Shown: one piece after another, positions 26,673-35,468 of the stretch
Layout of the letters: every line of letters begins with the position of its first letter
Position numbering within the stretch: position 1 is the first letter of the stretch
Source of the DNA: Desulfoluna spongiiphila
GTDB lineage: Bacteria > Desulfobacterota > Desulfobacteria > Desulfobacterales > Desulfolunaceae
Assembly (NCBI RefSeq): GCF_900101345.1
Contig: NZ_FMUX01000005.1
Coordinates: 124,001 to 188,000 of the forward strand
DNA: 64,000 bases
Reading direction: 5' to 3'
Notes under the pieces: model-generated
What the model saw: only the letters and a program-made list of their open reading frames with translations
The model's database searches: none
Told to the model about the DNA's origin: nothing
Position numbers and translations under genes: made by a program

Positions 26673-26885
26673 TTATTTATCCTCCAGGATCAGCTCCACT
26701 TCGGCCATTTTTCCCATGGCGAGGTCTTCGGGGATGTAGACGAACCCGCAGTCCGGGCAAGTCATGAGTTCCACGGTAAATCGGCTGCCCATGTAGTCGA
26801 GGTTTACCTTGCCGGGGGATAGTTTTTTTTTGCATTGGCCGCACTCCCAGTCCACGGGGCCGTCGGTCATTTTCATCTGGCTCAT
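26673..26885 (-). CDS. Small zinc-ribbon-like redox protein (DVU_1557-like)
   Basis: A protein of 70 residues. Two CxxC knuckles (WECGQCKKKL and MTCPDCGFVY) about 30 residues apart form a zinc-ribbon or rubredoxin-like site. The ATG at 26885 overlaps the stop of the upstream oxidoreductase in an ATGA arrangement, which fixes the start; a longer open frame upstream is only the other-frame reading of that gene. Its small size and constant place in this cluster suggest an electron carrier or an assembly factor for the oxidoreductase. That role is an inference. Confidence 0.78.
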   Translation of the reverse strand: MSQMKMTDGPVDWECGQCKKKLSPGKVNLDYMGSRFTVELMTCPDCGFVYIPEDLAMGKMAEVELILEDK

Positions 26886-29167
26886 TGGCGGTCTCCTTTT
26901 GCCACGGTCATGCGGTGGCAATAGGCGTTGTAGATTTCCCAGGCATCGTCGAGCTTCTGGTACTCCACCCAGAATGTCACCTTCCGGGGTTTGTACGAGG
27001 CGAGCCTGTGGCCGTTTGTCGGGTTGGTCAACCACTCACCGCCGTTTTTCACGTGGTAAAGCACCTGTTGGATGTCCTCTTTAAGAATTCTCCGGCTCTC
27101 CAGGATGTCCTGGACATCGGGGGCGATCTGCAGGGGGATCTTTCTGTGGGGCGCTTCCGGTTCGCTCTCTTCGTGCCACAGGGTTTTAAGGATGTTCGAC
27201 TTCAGGCGGGTTCGGTTCTCCTGCCGAAGGGAGTAGCCCGGGTTTGTCGATCTGTTTTCCGGCCAGATGAGGTCAAAGAGGTGGCTCGTTTTTTTTCCTG
27301 TGGAGGCGAGGTGGTCCCGGCAGACCACACAGTACGTCAGGTAGTCCAGGGGGCTCTGCTGGACGCGGCGTTCCAGCAGGTCCCGGGCCACGTCGGGGTC
27401 GGCGTTGGACATGAGCCCGCCGAAGCCGCAGCACTCGGTTCGCTCCCCGCTGAAGGGGAGCTCTTCCACTGTTGCGCCAAGGTCATTCAGCAAAAGGCGG
27501 ACGCTCTTTTGGACGTTGGTTTCGTGGCGTGCGGTGCAGGGGTCGATGACGGCCAGGGGAAGGGTCTCCGTTTGGGAGTCGCCGACTGTAGCGGGCAGCC
27601 CGTGGTCTGCCATGAGGCTCCAGAGGGAGACGGTGTCCGCTTCGGGGAGAAACTGGGAGAAGACGCTCTGGCAGCTGCTGCAGGCGGTGATGATCTGCGG
27701 ATTTCCTAAGTTTTTCCACCCTGCTTTGATCTGGGCCAGCACGGATTCAAAGAGGGGCACATCACCGCCCCAGTGGGCTGGTGCGCCGCAGCAGCCGAGC
27801 ATGAGGCCGGTTTTTGTGTCGTGGGTCTCCCTAAGGTAGCCGTAGGCCTGGGCGACGTGGGCCGGGGAGGCTCCGCCGAGCTGGCACCCGGGAAAAAAGA
27901 GCCACGCGCTTGAGGATTCACCCGGCGCATGGCGGACAAGGAAGAAGTCGTCGCTGTTGCTGAAGGCCATGTCCAGCAGGGCAAACTCGTGGGCCGAGGG
28001 CGGCATCTTGCCGGTCTCCACCATGTGCTGTCGGGAGGTGTGGCACACCTCGGCCATGGAGAAACCCGTGGGGCAGACGGTCTCGCAGAGACCGCAGAGA
28101 TTGCAGGAGTTGATCATCTTGTTGGTGGTGCGGGTCCCCTTGACGATGGAGAGGTTGTTGTAGATCCGGCGCACGTATTCCCGGGGCGATCCCTTGTACT
28201 TTTCCAGGTAGGGGCACACCTTGACGCACTCCAGGCATTCGCACTGGATGCAGCGCGTGGCCTCGGTGGAGGCCTCTTCGGGGGTGTAGCCCTGGTTTGG
28301 GTTTGCAGCGATGGTGCGCGGGGCGTGTGCCACACCGTCCATGTTGGTGTAGAGCCTCGATGTGACGGCGCCTTCGGTTTCCCGGCCTGCGGTCATGGAG
28401 ACGTTCTGGAGGAATCGGTCCATGGAGGTGGCGGCCCAGCGACCCTGGGCGGCGAGGAGCACCGGCGAGTTGGCGGGGGTGCTCCGGCCCCCAGCAAAAA
28501 GGTTCTCTCTGTCGGTGGAACCGGATGGGTCCCCTGTGAAGGTGACAACGGGGTTCTTCTCACTGGCACTGTCCAGTCCCACATAGACCGCATCAAAGGT
28601 GGTGCAGAGGGTGTCTATTCTTTCTGAATCCATGGGCCCCGTGGTCTCCAGCTGCACGCCCATCTCCCGGAGCTCAGCCAAGGCGTCGGCAATGATGCCA
28701 CGGGGGAGGGTGGCTTCGGGGATTCCCTGAAGGGTTCCGCCGGGGGATGGGGCGGGGTCAATCAGGTGTACGGGGTAGCCTTTTCTTACGAGGTCCCAGG
28801 CGGCGGTGAGGGAGCTCATGCCGCTGCCCACCAGGGCAACCCTTTTCTCTTTTTGGGGGACGAGAACGCGGGTTTTGCCGGTGGGGGTGCTGGAGACACA
28901 GGCGCGTTCCAGGGCCCCTATGGCAATGGGGTCACCCGCTTCACCGAGCCTGCACCGGGCTTCACAGGGGTGGTCGCAGATGCGCCCCAAGATGGCGGGG
29001 AAGGGGAGGGTCTTGTCCAGGATCTTCCGTGCCGCCTGGGTCTTGCCGTGGGCCATGTGCTGCAGGAAAAGGCGGGCGTCCATATGAAGGGGACAGGCCG
29101 CCGTGCAGAAAGGGGGTTCATCCTGGATGCACCGCTGTTCCAGTTCTCTAAGCTCTTTTTGTTCCAT
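26882..29167 (-). CDS. Flavin/NAD oxidoreductase with ferredoxin-dicluster and CCG domains
   Basis: A 761-residue fusion. An N-terminal GltD-like cysteine region (TAACPLHMD, GRICDHPCEARC) leads to a Rossmann FAD site (VALVGSGMSSLTAAWDLV near residue 110). Two ferredoxin motifs follow (CIQCECLECVKVCPYL and CNLCGLCETVCPTGF, residues about 305-370). Then come two CCG repeats (FFPGCQLGG with LGCCGAP, and DPCTARHE with ECCGFGG) like those of heterodisulfide reductase HdrB and GlpC. A last helical segment has no clear relative. It would pass electrons from the aldehyde oxidoreductase to an unknown acceptor. It directly follows mop with a repeat gap and overlaps the small redox gene. Confidence 0.82.
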   Translation of the reverse strand: MEQKELRELEQRCIQDEPPFCTAACPLHMDARLFLQHMAHGKTQAARKILDKTLPFPAILGRICDHPCEARCRLGEAGDPIAIGALERACVSSTPTGKTRVLVPQKEKRVALVGSGMSSLTAAWDLVRKGYPVHLIDPAPSPGGTLQGIPEATLPRGIIADALAELREMGVQLETTGPMDSERIDTLCTTFDAVYVGLDSASEKNPVVTFTGDPSGSTDRENLFAGGRSTPANSPVLLAAQGRWAATSMDRFLQNVSMTAGRETEGAVTSRLYTNMDGVAHAPRTIAANPNQGYTPEEASTEATRCIQCECLECVKVCPYLEKYKGSPREYVRRIYNNLSIVKGTRTTNKMINSCNLCGLCETVCPTGFSMAEVCHTSRQHMVETGKMPPSAHEFALLDMAFSNSDDFFLVRHAPGESSSAWLFFPGCQLGGASPAHVAQAYGYLRETHDTKTGLMLGCCGAPAHWGGDVPLFESVLAQIKAGWKNLGNPQIITACSSCQSVFSQFLPEADTVSLWSLMADHGLPATVGDSQTETLPLAVIDPCTARHETNVQKSVRLLLNDLGATVEELPFSGERTECCGFGGLMSNADPDVARDLLERRVQQSPLDYLTYCVVCRDHLASTGKKTSHLFDLIWPENRSTNPGYSLRQENRTRLKSNILKTLWHEESEPEAPHRKIPLQIAPDVQDILESRRILKEDIQQVLYHVKNGGEWLTNPTNGHRLASYKPRKVTFWVEYQKLDDAWEIYNAYCHRMTVAKGDRQ

Positions 29168-29225
29168 TGCGCCTCACGGGTGGAATTCAGTTTGCCTTCT
29201 ATGGTTAAAGTGGACAGGAAAAGCA

Positions 29226-29391
29226 TGCCTCCGGCGGCCAGGGGATCCCAGGTTGCGAATGCGCTTTTCCCCTCATTCCTCGGGGAAAATCACATACGCC
29301 CTAAAAAATCAAACGTGACTCAATACTCTTTTTCTAAGGCCTGTTTATTAAACTTTTTAAAAGTTTAGCCCCCGGCAGGGCCGCCGGAGGC
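29226..29391. repeat. Intergenic repeats, modules A-like and B
   Basis: A diverged module A (29226-29308, with GCCTCCGGCGGC and GCGAATGCG but no central AAGGTG palindrome) is followed by an inverted module B (29340-29391) that ends in the box and six T, shortly after the mop stop codon. On the minus strand the box and B hairpin could help terminate mop. Confidence 0.7.
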
Positions 29392-29417
29392 TTTTTTCAA
29401 TAAGCTATCTTGCTGTT

Positions 29418-32141
29418 CTATTTTTTTGCGTTCAACGCGGCCAACACTTTTTCCGGTTTTGCGGGCAGCTTGGTGATGCGCACGCCGCAGGCGTTGTAGA
29501 TCGCATTGATGATGGCTGCATGGGGAGATGCCAGGGGAATCTCGCCGCATCCTGAGGCACCGAAGGGGCCGTTGGGACGGGGCGTCTCCACGTAGATCAG
29601 GTTGATGTTGTCGGGAATGTCCTTGATGTAGGGGATACCGGCACCCTTCATGTTGGAGTGCTTTTTGATGTCCTCGTACTCTTCGCTGAGGGCCAGGCCG
29701 ATGCCCTGGGCGAGGCCGCCGTAGAGCTGGCCGTCCACCACCAGTTTGTTGTTGACCACGCCCACGTCGGCGACCATGGTCATTTTGGTGACCGTGGTCT
29801 TGCCGGTTTTGATCTCCACATCGGTCTCGGCCATGAAGAAGCCGTACATGAAGCAGGGGAAGGGGTTGCCCTGTCCGTTTTCATCGCAGTCCGTGCAGGG
29901 TGCGGTCCATGTGCCGGAGTATTTGAAGGGAATGTTCTCCGCTTTCATCTCCTCGTAGGTGCGGAAGGTCCCGTCGGATTTTCGCATGGCGTCCAGAAGG
30001 GCTTCACAGGCGGCTTTCACCGACTGACCCACCACAACCTGGGAGCGACTTCCGCCGGCAGGGCCGGCGTTGGGTGTGGTGCGCATGTCGTTCATCACCA
30101 GCTTGATGTCGTTCGGTGCCAGGTTCAGGGGGCGCAGGGCCTCGTGGGCGGTGCCCAGGGTGCCCATGTCGGCGCCCTGGCCGTGCTCGCCCCAGCTGGA
30201 GAACATGGTGACGGTGTTGTCTTCGTTGAGCTCCACGCAGGACTCTGCGGAGTCCGGGCCATCAAGGCCTGCTGCGTAAACGGCCAGGGCCAGGCCGACG
30301 CCGCATTTCACCTCGTCTGTGGAGCGCGCCGCGGCCGATTTTTTGGCCTCGGCGTACTCGGGGCGCATGGTGTCGATGAGCTCGGGGATGCAGAAGACGT
30401 CAGGCTCCTGACCGGTGGGGGTGGTGCACCCTTTTCTGTAGGCGTTTTTGTAGCGGATCTCTAAGGGATCGATGTTGAGCTTTTCTGCCAGCTCGTCCAT
30501 CAGCACCTCGGAGGCGAAGACGCTCTGGGGCGCTCCGTAGCCCCTGAAGGCAGAACCCCAGGCGTGGTTTGTGCACACCGTGCGGCCTTCGCCGCGGATG
30601 TTAGCGATGTCGTAACCGGCACCGATGAACTGGGCGCCGCGGAGGGTAAGGAGGTCGCCGAACTCGGAGTAGGGACCGTGGTCAACGGTCCAGTCGGACT
30701 CCATGCCGAGGAGCTTGCCCTCTTTGTCTGCGGCAAACTTGACGTTCATGAAGAAGGGGGAGCGCTTGCCGGTGTATGTCTGCTGCTGGTACCAGGTGTA
30801 GTTGAGGAACACGGGGCGCTTGGTGGCCATGCATGCCACGCCCAGCAGGGCCTCCATGGTGGGGCTGAATTTGTACCCGAAGGTGCCGCCGGCGGGGTTG
30901 GCAGTGAGCTTGAGCTTGTCGGGGTCAATGCCGATGCCCGGGGCGATCATGGCCTGGTGCAGGTGGATGCCGATGGACTTGGAGCTGATGATCATGTCCT
31001 CGTTTTCATCGTAATAGGCAAAACCGACATCGGGCTCGATGGGCATGTGGGGCTGGCGGCCGACATAGAAGTCATCCTCGATGACCACATCGGCTTTGTC
31101 GAAGACCGGCGCGGTCTCTTCACCCTTGACGATCTTCTGGGTGAAATAGACGTTGGGGGTGCCGGGGTGAATCTCCAGGGCGTCTTCGGCCATGGCCGCA
31201 TAGGCGTTCATGTATTCGGGGAGCTGCTCGATCTCCACCTTCACTTTTTTGGCGGCCTCTTTGGCGTGTTCTTCGGTGTCGGCACAGACAACGGCGATGG
31301 CATCGCCGTACTGGAAAATTTTGTCATCACAGAGGATGGGTCGTTCCCAGCCGTCGCCTAAGTTCGAGGGGAAGGTGATGAGGCCGGTGATGCGGTTTTT
31401 ACCGACCACATCCTTGTGGGTGACGACTTTAAAGACCCCGTCCATTTTTTCGGCTTCGGAGGTGTCGATGGAGAGGATGTTCGCATGGGACACTTCGGCC
31501 TGGACCAGGGCCAGGCGGAGGGTGTCCGAGGGCATCTTGATGCCCAGGTCCGCACCGAAATCGCAGGTGCCGGTGACCTTTGCGATGGCGGATGGGCGGG
31601 GGTATTTGGTGCCCCAGATGCGGCCGTCTTCAGGGATCTTAAAGCGCAGGTCGTCTTCTGTGATTTCGCCGCGCATCAGCTTTGCCGCGTCCATGACGGA
31701 GTCCACAAGGGGCTTGTAGCCCGTGCAGCGGCAGACGTTTTTGTGTTTCTGGAACCAGTCGCGCACCTCTTCCCGCGTGGGGCTCAGGTTGGATTCCAAA
31801 AGGGCCATGGTGGAGACGATGAAGCCGGGGGTGCAGAATCCGCACTGGGCTCCGCCGTTGGCAATCCATGCGAGCTGGATGGGGTGGAGGTTGTTGGGGG
31901 TTCCGATGCCCTCCAGGGTGATGATGGAGGTGCCGTCCTTGACCCGCTTCATCTTGGTGATGCAGGAGCGGATGACTTTGCCGTCCATGATGACGCTGCA
32001 ACCGCCGCACTGCCCTGTGCCGCATCCCACCTTGACGGAGGTGATGCGGAGCTGCTCCCGGAGCACATCGGCAAGCGACGTATCGGGCTTGGTGATGACT
32101 GATTTTTCAACGCCATTGATTGTCAGGGTTCTTTTGATCAT
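29418..32141 (-). CDS. mop: Molybdenum aldehyde oxidoreductase (Mop, xanthine oxidase family)
   Basis: A protein of 907 residues, the length I recall for Desulfovibrio gigas Mop. It converts aldehydes to acids with a molybdopterin cytosine dinucleotide cofactor. It has an N-terminal [2Fe-2S] domain (KVGCGTGQCGGCSV), a second [2Fe-2S] helical domain (GAQCGFCTPGF and KNVCRCTGYKP), then the large Mo-binding region with FGYKFSPTMEALLGV and a late GASGCGEIPLASPHAA that contains the catalytic glutamate. There is no FAD domain, as in Mop itself; electrons probably go to the flavin/FeS protein encoded next. The ATG at 32141 has AAGGAG upstream; the frame extends further but without a ribosome site. 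Confidence 0.92.
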   Translation of the reverse strand: MIKRTLTINGVEKSVITKPDTSLADVLREQLRITSVKVGCGTGQCGGCSVIMDGKVIRSCITKMKRVKDGTSIITLEGIGTPNNLHPIQLAWIANGGAQCGFCTPGFIVSTMALLESNLSPTREEVRDWFQKHKNVCRCTGYKPLVDSVMDAAKLMRGEITEDDLRFKIPEDGRIWGTKYPRPSAIAKVTGTCDFGADLGIKMPSDTLRLALVQAEVSHANILSIDTSEAEKMDGVFKVVTHKDVVGKNRITGLITFPSNLGDGWERPILCDDKIFQYGDAIAVVCADTEEHAKEAAKKVKVEIEQLPEYMNAYAAMAEDALEIHPGTPNVYFTQKIVKGEETAPVFDKADVVIEDDFYVGRQPHMPIEPDVGFAYYDENEDMIISSKSIGIHLHQAMIAPGIGIDPDKLKLTANPAGGTFGYKFSPTMEALLGVACMATKRPVFLNYTWYQQQTYTGKRSPFFMNVKFAADKEGKLLGMESDWTVDHGPYSEFGDLLTLRGAQFIGAGYDIANIRGEGRTVCTNHAWGSAFRGYGAPQSVFASEVLMDELAEKLNIDPLEIRYKNAYRKGCTTPTGQEPDVFCIPELIDTMRPEYAEAKKSAAARSTDEVKCGVGLALAVYAAGLDGPDSAESCVELNEDNTVTMFSSWGEHGQGADMGTLGTAHEALRPLNLAPNDIKLVMNDMRTTPNAGPAGGSRSQVVVGQSVKAACEALLDAMRKSDGTFRTYEEMKAENIPFKYSGTWTAPCTDCDENGQGNPFPCFMYGFFMAETDVEIKTGKTTVTKMTMVADVGVVNNKLVVDGQLYGGLAQGIGLALSEEYEDIKKHSNMKGAGIPYIKDIPDNINLIYVETPRPNGPFGASGCGEIPLASPHAAIINAIYNACGVRITKLPAKPEKVLAALNAKK

Positions 32142-32262
32142 GTGTTTCTCCTTAGAAATAGACAGGTCGTTCCTTGCCGACCACCGCGATACGTTGAGAA
32201 GGTGGTGTGGTTTGTTTTGTGTGTTGCCCGGAGACGCTCCGGGGGCCCTGCATGTGACGGGT

Positions 32263-33288
32263 TCAGCACGCCTTTCCGAAACTGCAGAGGGGGTAGCGGC
32301 ACTCCGGGCAGTTGGAGCAGAAACCTCCATGCCCTAAGGCGATGATGTCTGCCTTGGTGAGTTTTTCTCCCGTTAGAATTCGTGGCACCACGAGGTCGAA
32401 GATGCTCGCCTTGTGGTACATGACGCACCCGGGGAGTCCTACGACCGGCACGCCTTTGATATAGGCAAGCATAAACATGGCGCCGGGGAGGATGGGGGAT
32501 CCGTAGATGATCACTTCACCCCCGGCCGCACGGATACTTGCCGGTGTCTGGTCGTCGGGGTCCACGGACATGCCGCCTGTTACGGCGATGAGTTCGGCGC
32601 CGGCTTCCAGCATGTTGTGGATGGCGTTAACCGTCATCTCCACGTTGTCGGAGACAAACACCTGGTCCATGACCCGGCTGTTGAGGTTGGAAAATTTATC
32701 CACAAGGACGGGACCGAATTTATCTTCAATGCGCCCGGAGTAGATTTCACTGCCGGTGGTGACGATGCCCACCTTTGTCTCAGGGAATGGTTTGATTTCA
32801 ATGATGGGGCCGTGCTGGCGACAGATGTCTTCGACATCCATGATGTTCTTCTCCTGGGTCACCAGGGGGATGATGCGCGTCCCCGCAAGGGACTGCCCTT
32901 TTTTTACCTGCTGGTTGGTGTGAAGGGTGGAGAAGACGGTGTCGTCGATTTCGTTTATTCTGTGCAATGCATCCACATTGATCTTGAGCAGGCCGGGCTG
33001 TGAGGCCTTGAAGGTGACCTTTCCTTCGCAAGGGGTGCTCAGTTTTATTCCCTGTCCCTTGGCGGCATTGGCGATTCGTTCCGCCGCGTCGTCTTCGTGG
33101 ACTAGACCGTTGTGGATGTCATAGACATAAATGTTTGCCTTGCCGATGTTCAGCAACTCGGGGATGTCATTTTTCTGGATGATATGTCCCCGTTTAAATG
33201 CAGGGCCCTTGTACTCTCCGGGAATGATCCGCGTCATGTCGTGACAGATCACCATGCCTTCTGCCTCTTCTACTGCTACACATTTCAT
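32263..33288 (-). CDS. Molybdopterin-binding (MoaB/Mog-like) domain protein with C-terminal cysteine cluster
   Basis: A protein of 341 residues from the ATG at 33288, which has AAAGGAT upstream. An N-terminal domain of unknown kind (residues 1-165) resembles the CinA/MoeA-adjacent segments of archaeal molybdopterin-binding proteins. Residues about 170-310 hold a MoaB/Mog-type fold (KVGIVTTGSEIYSGRIEDKF, then AVTGGMSVDPDD). The tail is cysteine-rich (GGFCSNCPECRYPLCSFG), a likely metal or FeS site. It lies directly upstream of mop and is the first gene of the cluster, so it probably senses or delivers the Mo cofactor. Its enzymatic activity, if any, is unknown. Confidence 0.8.
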   Translation of the reverse strand: MKCVAVEEAEGMVICHDMTRIIPGEYKGPAFKRGHIIQKNDIPELLNIGKANIYVYDIHNGLVHEDDAAERIANAAKGQGIKLSTPCEGKVTFKASQPGLLKINVDALHRINEIDDTVFSTLHTNQQVKKGQSLAGTRIIPLVTQEKNIMDVEDICRQHGPIIEIKPFPETKVGIVTTGSEIYSGRIEDKFGPVLVDKFSNLNSRVMDQVFVSDNVEMTVNAIHNMLEAGAELIAVTGGMSVDPDDQTPASIRAAGGEVIIYGSPILPGAMFMLAYIKGVPVVGLPGCVMYHKASIFDLVVPRILTGEKLTKADIIALGHGGFCSNCPECRYPLCSFGKAC

Positions 33289-34565
33289 TTCATATCCTTT
33301 GCTTATCGTGCGCGGTGGCATTGTTGTCTGGTTGCGGCGCCGGTTTTTTGACCAACACAGCGTCGTGCTGCAGCAGATACCCCTGGCTGAGCGAAACCTG
33401 TTCCGTTTGGCGTGTATGGGGTCATCTCGTTTGGAGGGCTCGGAGGTTCCGGAGCGGGGGATGGCTCCCTGCGATGCAGAGTGATTTCGTCGGGTAGGGT
33501 ATCGGGTGGGGGTGGCTAATGGGGACACCAGAGATGGTTTCGGTCACCGGTATCCCGGGATGCTGATGTGCTCTCTAAAACGTGTTCTTTTTTATGGAGT
33601 TTTTTACATGGACATGCAGAGGGATTCATCACGCGGCCTTCTTGTTCCAGAGTGTACCTTATAGAGTCGTAACCGGATTTTCGTGGACCTGAACCCATTG
33701 CCGGATAACATTGATAGATTGCGATGTATCGTGGCGCTGGTCAGGCTCCCTTTGCAGGGAATAATCGATGCTGATAAAAATACACCATGTTTGTTTTTTG
33801 AGGTCAATACATTTCAAAAAATGAGTCAAATTGACACAACGGGATGAGGAAATTCCTCCCATTGCTTGACTGGGATAACTGAAACTGACCCAAAGCAACA
33901 CACACGTCGAATACCGCCATAGCTTGGGGTCGTTTTTTAAAGGAACAGGCAGGCTGAATCGTAATGAAAATCAGGTGTTTCCTGATAAGTAACGGATGAG
34001 GTTTTGAACTATGATACGGGGGATTTATGGTGTGCGGCATGGGGGCTGCTTTATGAACGTTTTCATCGCTTGGAAACGACGGGGACGGCACTTTAACAAT
34101 GATTCGCCGGGTGAGGTAAAGTGTTCCTGTGAAAATGGCCCGTGCCGCCCCTCTTGTGCTGTTTTGATCAGTATCGTCGGATCCCTTCGCATTGGATGTT
34201 GTCGTATGATGACAAACGAATGATATGTCGGGGCTATGACCGAAATAAAATATTCACGTATTGGCGTGTGCGATAGCATTCCATGAGCGTTATCGGTTGG
34301 TGACTTTCCGTCATCGTCCATACGTCCAACATTTGGGGCGTCGCTGTTTTCCGGCTGAGCCCTTATGCTCAACAGGTCTTTTTTCGCTTTCTTGTCGCCA
34401 GTGCCATTGATGGATACCTTACATGCTGTCCGTGATGAACGTCCTGAGAGGGGGGCGGGGACAAAGAAGGTCTTGACGTCGGAGCAGAAAGAGAATACCT
34501 CATCTTGATAAGTATTTGGATGCGAACCTGCTGGTTTTTAGAGGCATACGACTGGAGGTGAATCG
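33289..34565. other. Long non-coding region upstream of the Mop cluster
   Basis: Nearly 1.3 kb without a convincing gene on either strand; the open frames here look random in composition. On the minus side it would be the promoter and 5' leader of the Mop cluster. It holds a candidate promoter (33779-33807), a perfect GTCAAATTGAC palindrome (33825-33835) and a small GCAA-tetraloop hairpin near 33746-33759. A molybdenum-cofactor riboswitch would be expected in such a leader, but I could not match its conserved structure by eye. Confidence 0.45.
33779..33807 (-). promoter_or_regulatory. Candidate sigma-70 promoter for the Mop cluster
   Basis: On the minus strand TTGACC (33807-33802) and TGTATT (33784-33779) are separated by seventeen bases. 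The GTCAAATTGAC palindrome lies 18 bases upstream of the -35 box. A transcript from here would have a leader of about 480 bases. This is sequence matching only. Confidence 0.3.
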
Positions 34566-35444
34566 GTGAATTACGGCGAAACAACGTGCGAGCTCTATCA
34601 AGCGGATGAGACCACAACGCTTCTCTCTCGGGCATGGCTTCCCGACTCAGAGGTAACGGCGATTTATATCGGGATCCACGGCGGCATGGCCCACGGGGGA
34701 GACTGGGGCACGCCGGCTGAGTACTTCAAGGGCAAAGGGATTGCCACCTATGCCCTGGACCTGAGGTTTCACGGGACGTACCCTGAGTACAACCCGGGGG
34801 GCAGAAATTTCTTCCACATTGATTCGTACGATACGTATGCGCGGGATATCCATGGCTACATCGGTTGGGTGAAAGAGCACCATCCCGGTGTCCCTGTGTT
34901 TATCCTCTCCCACTCCAACGGGGCCCTCATCGCCCTCTACTATGGGCTGACCCTGGGAAAAGAAGCAGACATCAAGGGATTTATCCTCTCCTCACCGTGG
35001 TTGAAGAACAAGGTGGCCGTGCCGAAGGTTCTGTACCATGCCTCCAGGGTGGTCGCTAAGGTGCATCCGACGTTTTCGGTGGCGCCCCCTGCGTTGACAC
35101 ACCTCCTGACCCATGATGCACAGATCACCGAGCGCCATGTTGACGACGAGAAGCGTGGCTTAAGGAGCGCAAAGGTTTCCGCCAGGCTGGGGGTGGAGTC
35201 TGAGAAGACCCAGCAGTGGGTGGTGTCCCGCATGAAAACCTGGGACAGGTTCCCCATTTTTTGCGTGATCGCAGGGGACGACAGGCTGGCGGACCCGGCG
35301 GTGAGTCAACAGGCCATGGCCGATGTTCCGGCGGGCCTTGCCGACGTCATAACATACGAGGCGAATTATCATGAGAATTTCAATGAGGTGAATCGAGAGG
35401 AAATATTCGATCGTATCCTGGCTTGGGCGGGCAGGTACGTCTGA
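34566..35444 (+). CDS. Alpha/beta hydrolase (monoglyceride-lipase-like)
   Basis: A protein of 292 residues with a GTG start at 34566, preceded by a strong GGAGGTG. The fold markers are IHGGMAHGGDWG (oxyanion loop), LDLRFHGTYP and the nucleophile elbow FILSHSNGALIA, where the usual first glycine of GxSxG is a serine. An aspartate in VIAGDDRLAD and a histidine in NYHENFNE complete a plausible triad. It resembles serine aminopeptidase S33/monoglyceride lipases, so it may release fatty acids from lysolipids or monoglycerides. It is the first gene of a short plus-strand run with a membrane protein and a lipid glycosyltransferase, which hints at lipid metabolism. Confidence 0.75.
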   Translation: MNYGETTCELYQADETTTLLSRAWLPDSEVTAIYIGIHGGMAHGGDWGTPAEYFKGKGIATYALDLRFHGTYPEYNPGGRNFFHIDSYDTYARDIHGYIGWVKEHHPGVPVFILSHSNGALIALYYGLTLGKEADIKGFILSSPWLKNKVAVPKVLYHASRVVAKVHPTFSVAPPALTHLLTHDAQITERHVDDEKRGLRSAKVSARLGVESEKTQQWVVSRMKTWDRFPIFCVIAGDDRLADPAVSQQAMADVPAGLADVITYEANYHENFNEVNREEIFDRILAWAGRYV

Positions 35445-35468
35445 TAACGGGTAAGATTGGGGGGGGAC

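Noticed and set aside
26886..27035. Extended N-terminus for the small redox protein
   Set aside because: The extension is the other-frame reading of the upstream oxidoreductase gene; the ATGA overlap at 26882-26885 fixes the start.
33289..33772. Moco riboswitch before the Mop cluster
   Set aside because: Expected from the gene content, but the conserved sequence could not be matched by eye; kept only as a question to check.
33601..34372. Several open frames of 60-115 codons on both strands in the long gap
   Set aside because: They overlap one another on opposite strands, lack ribosome sites, and show no recognisable domain or biased composition.
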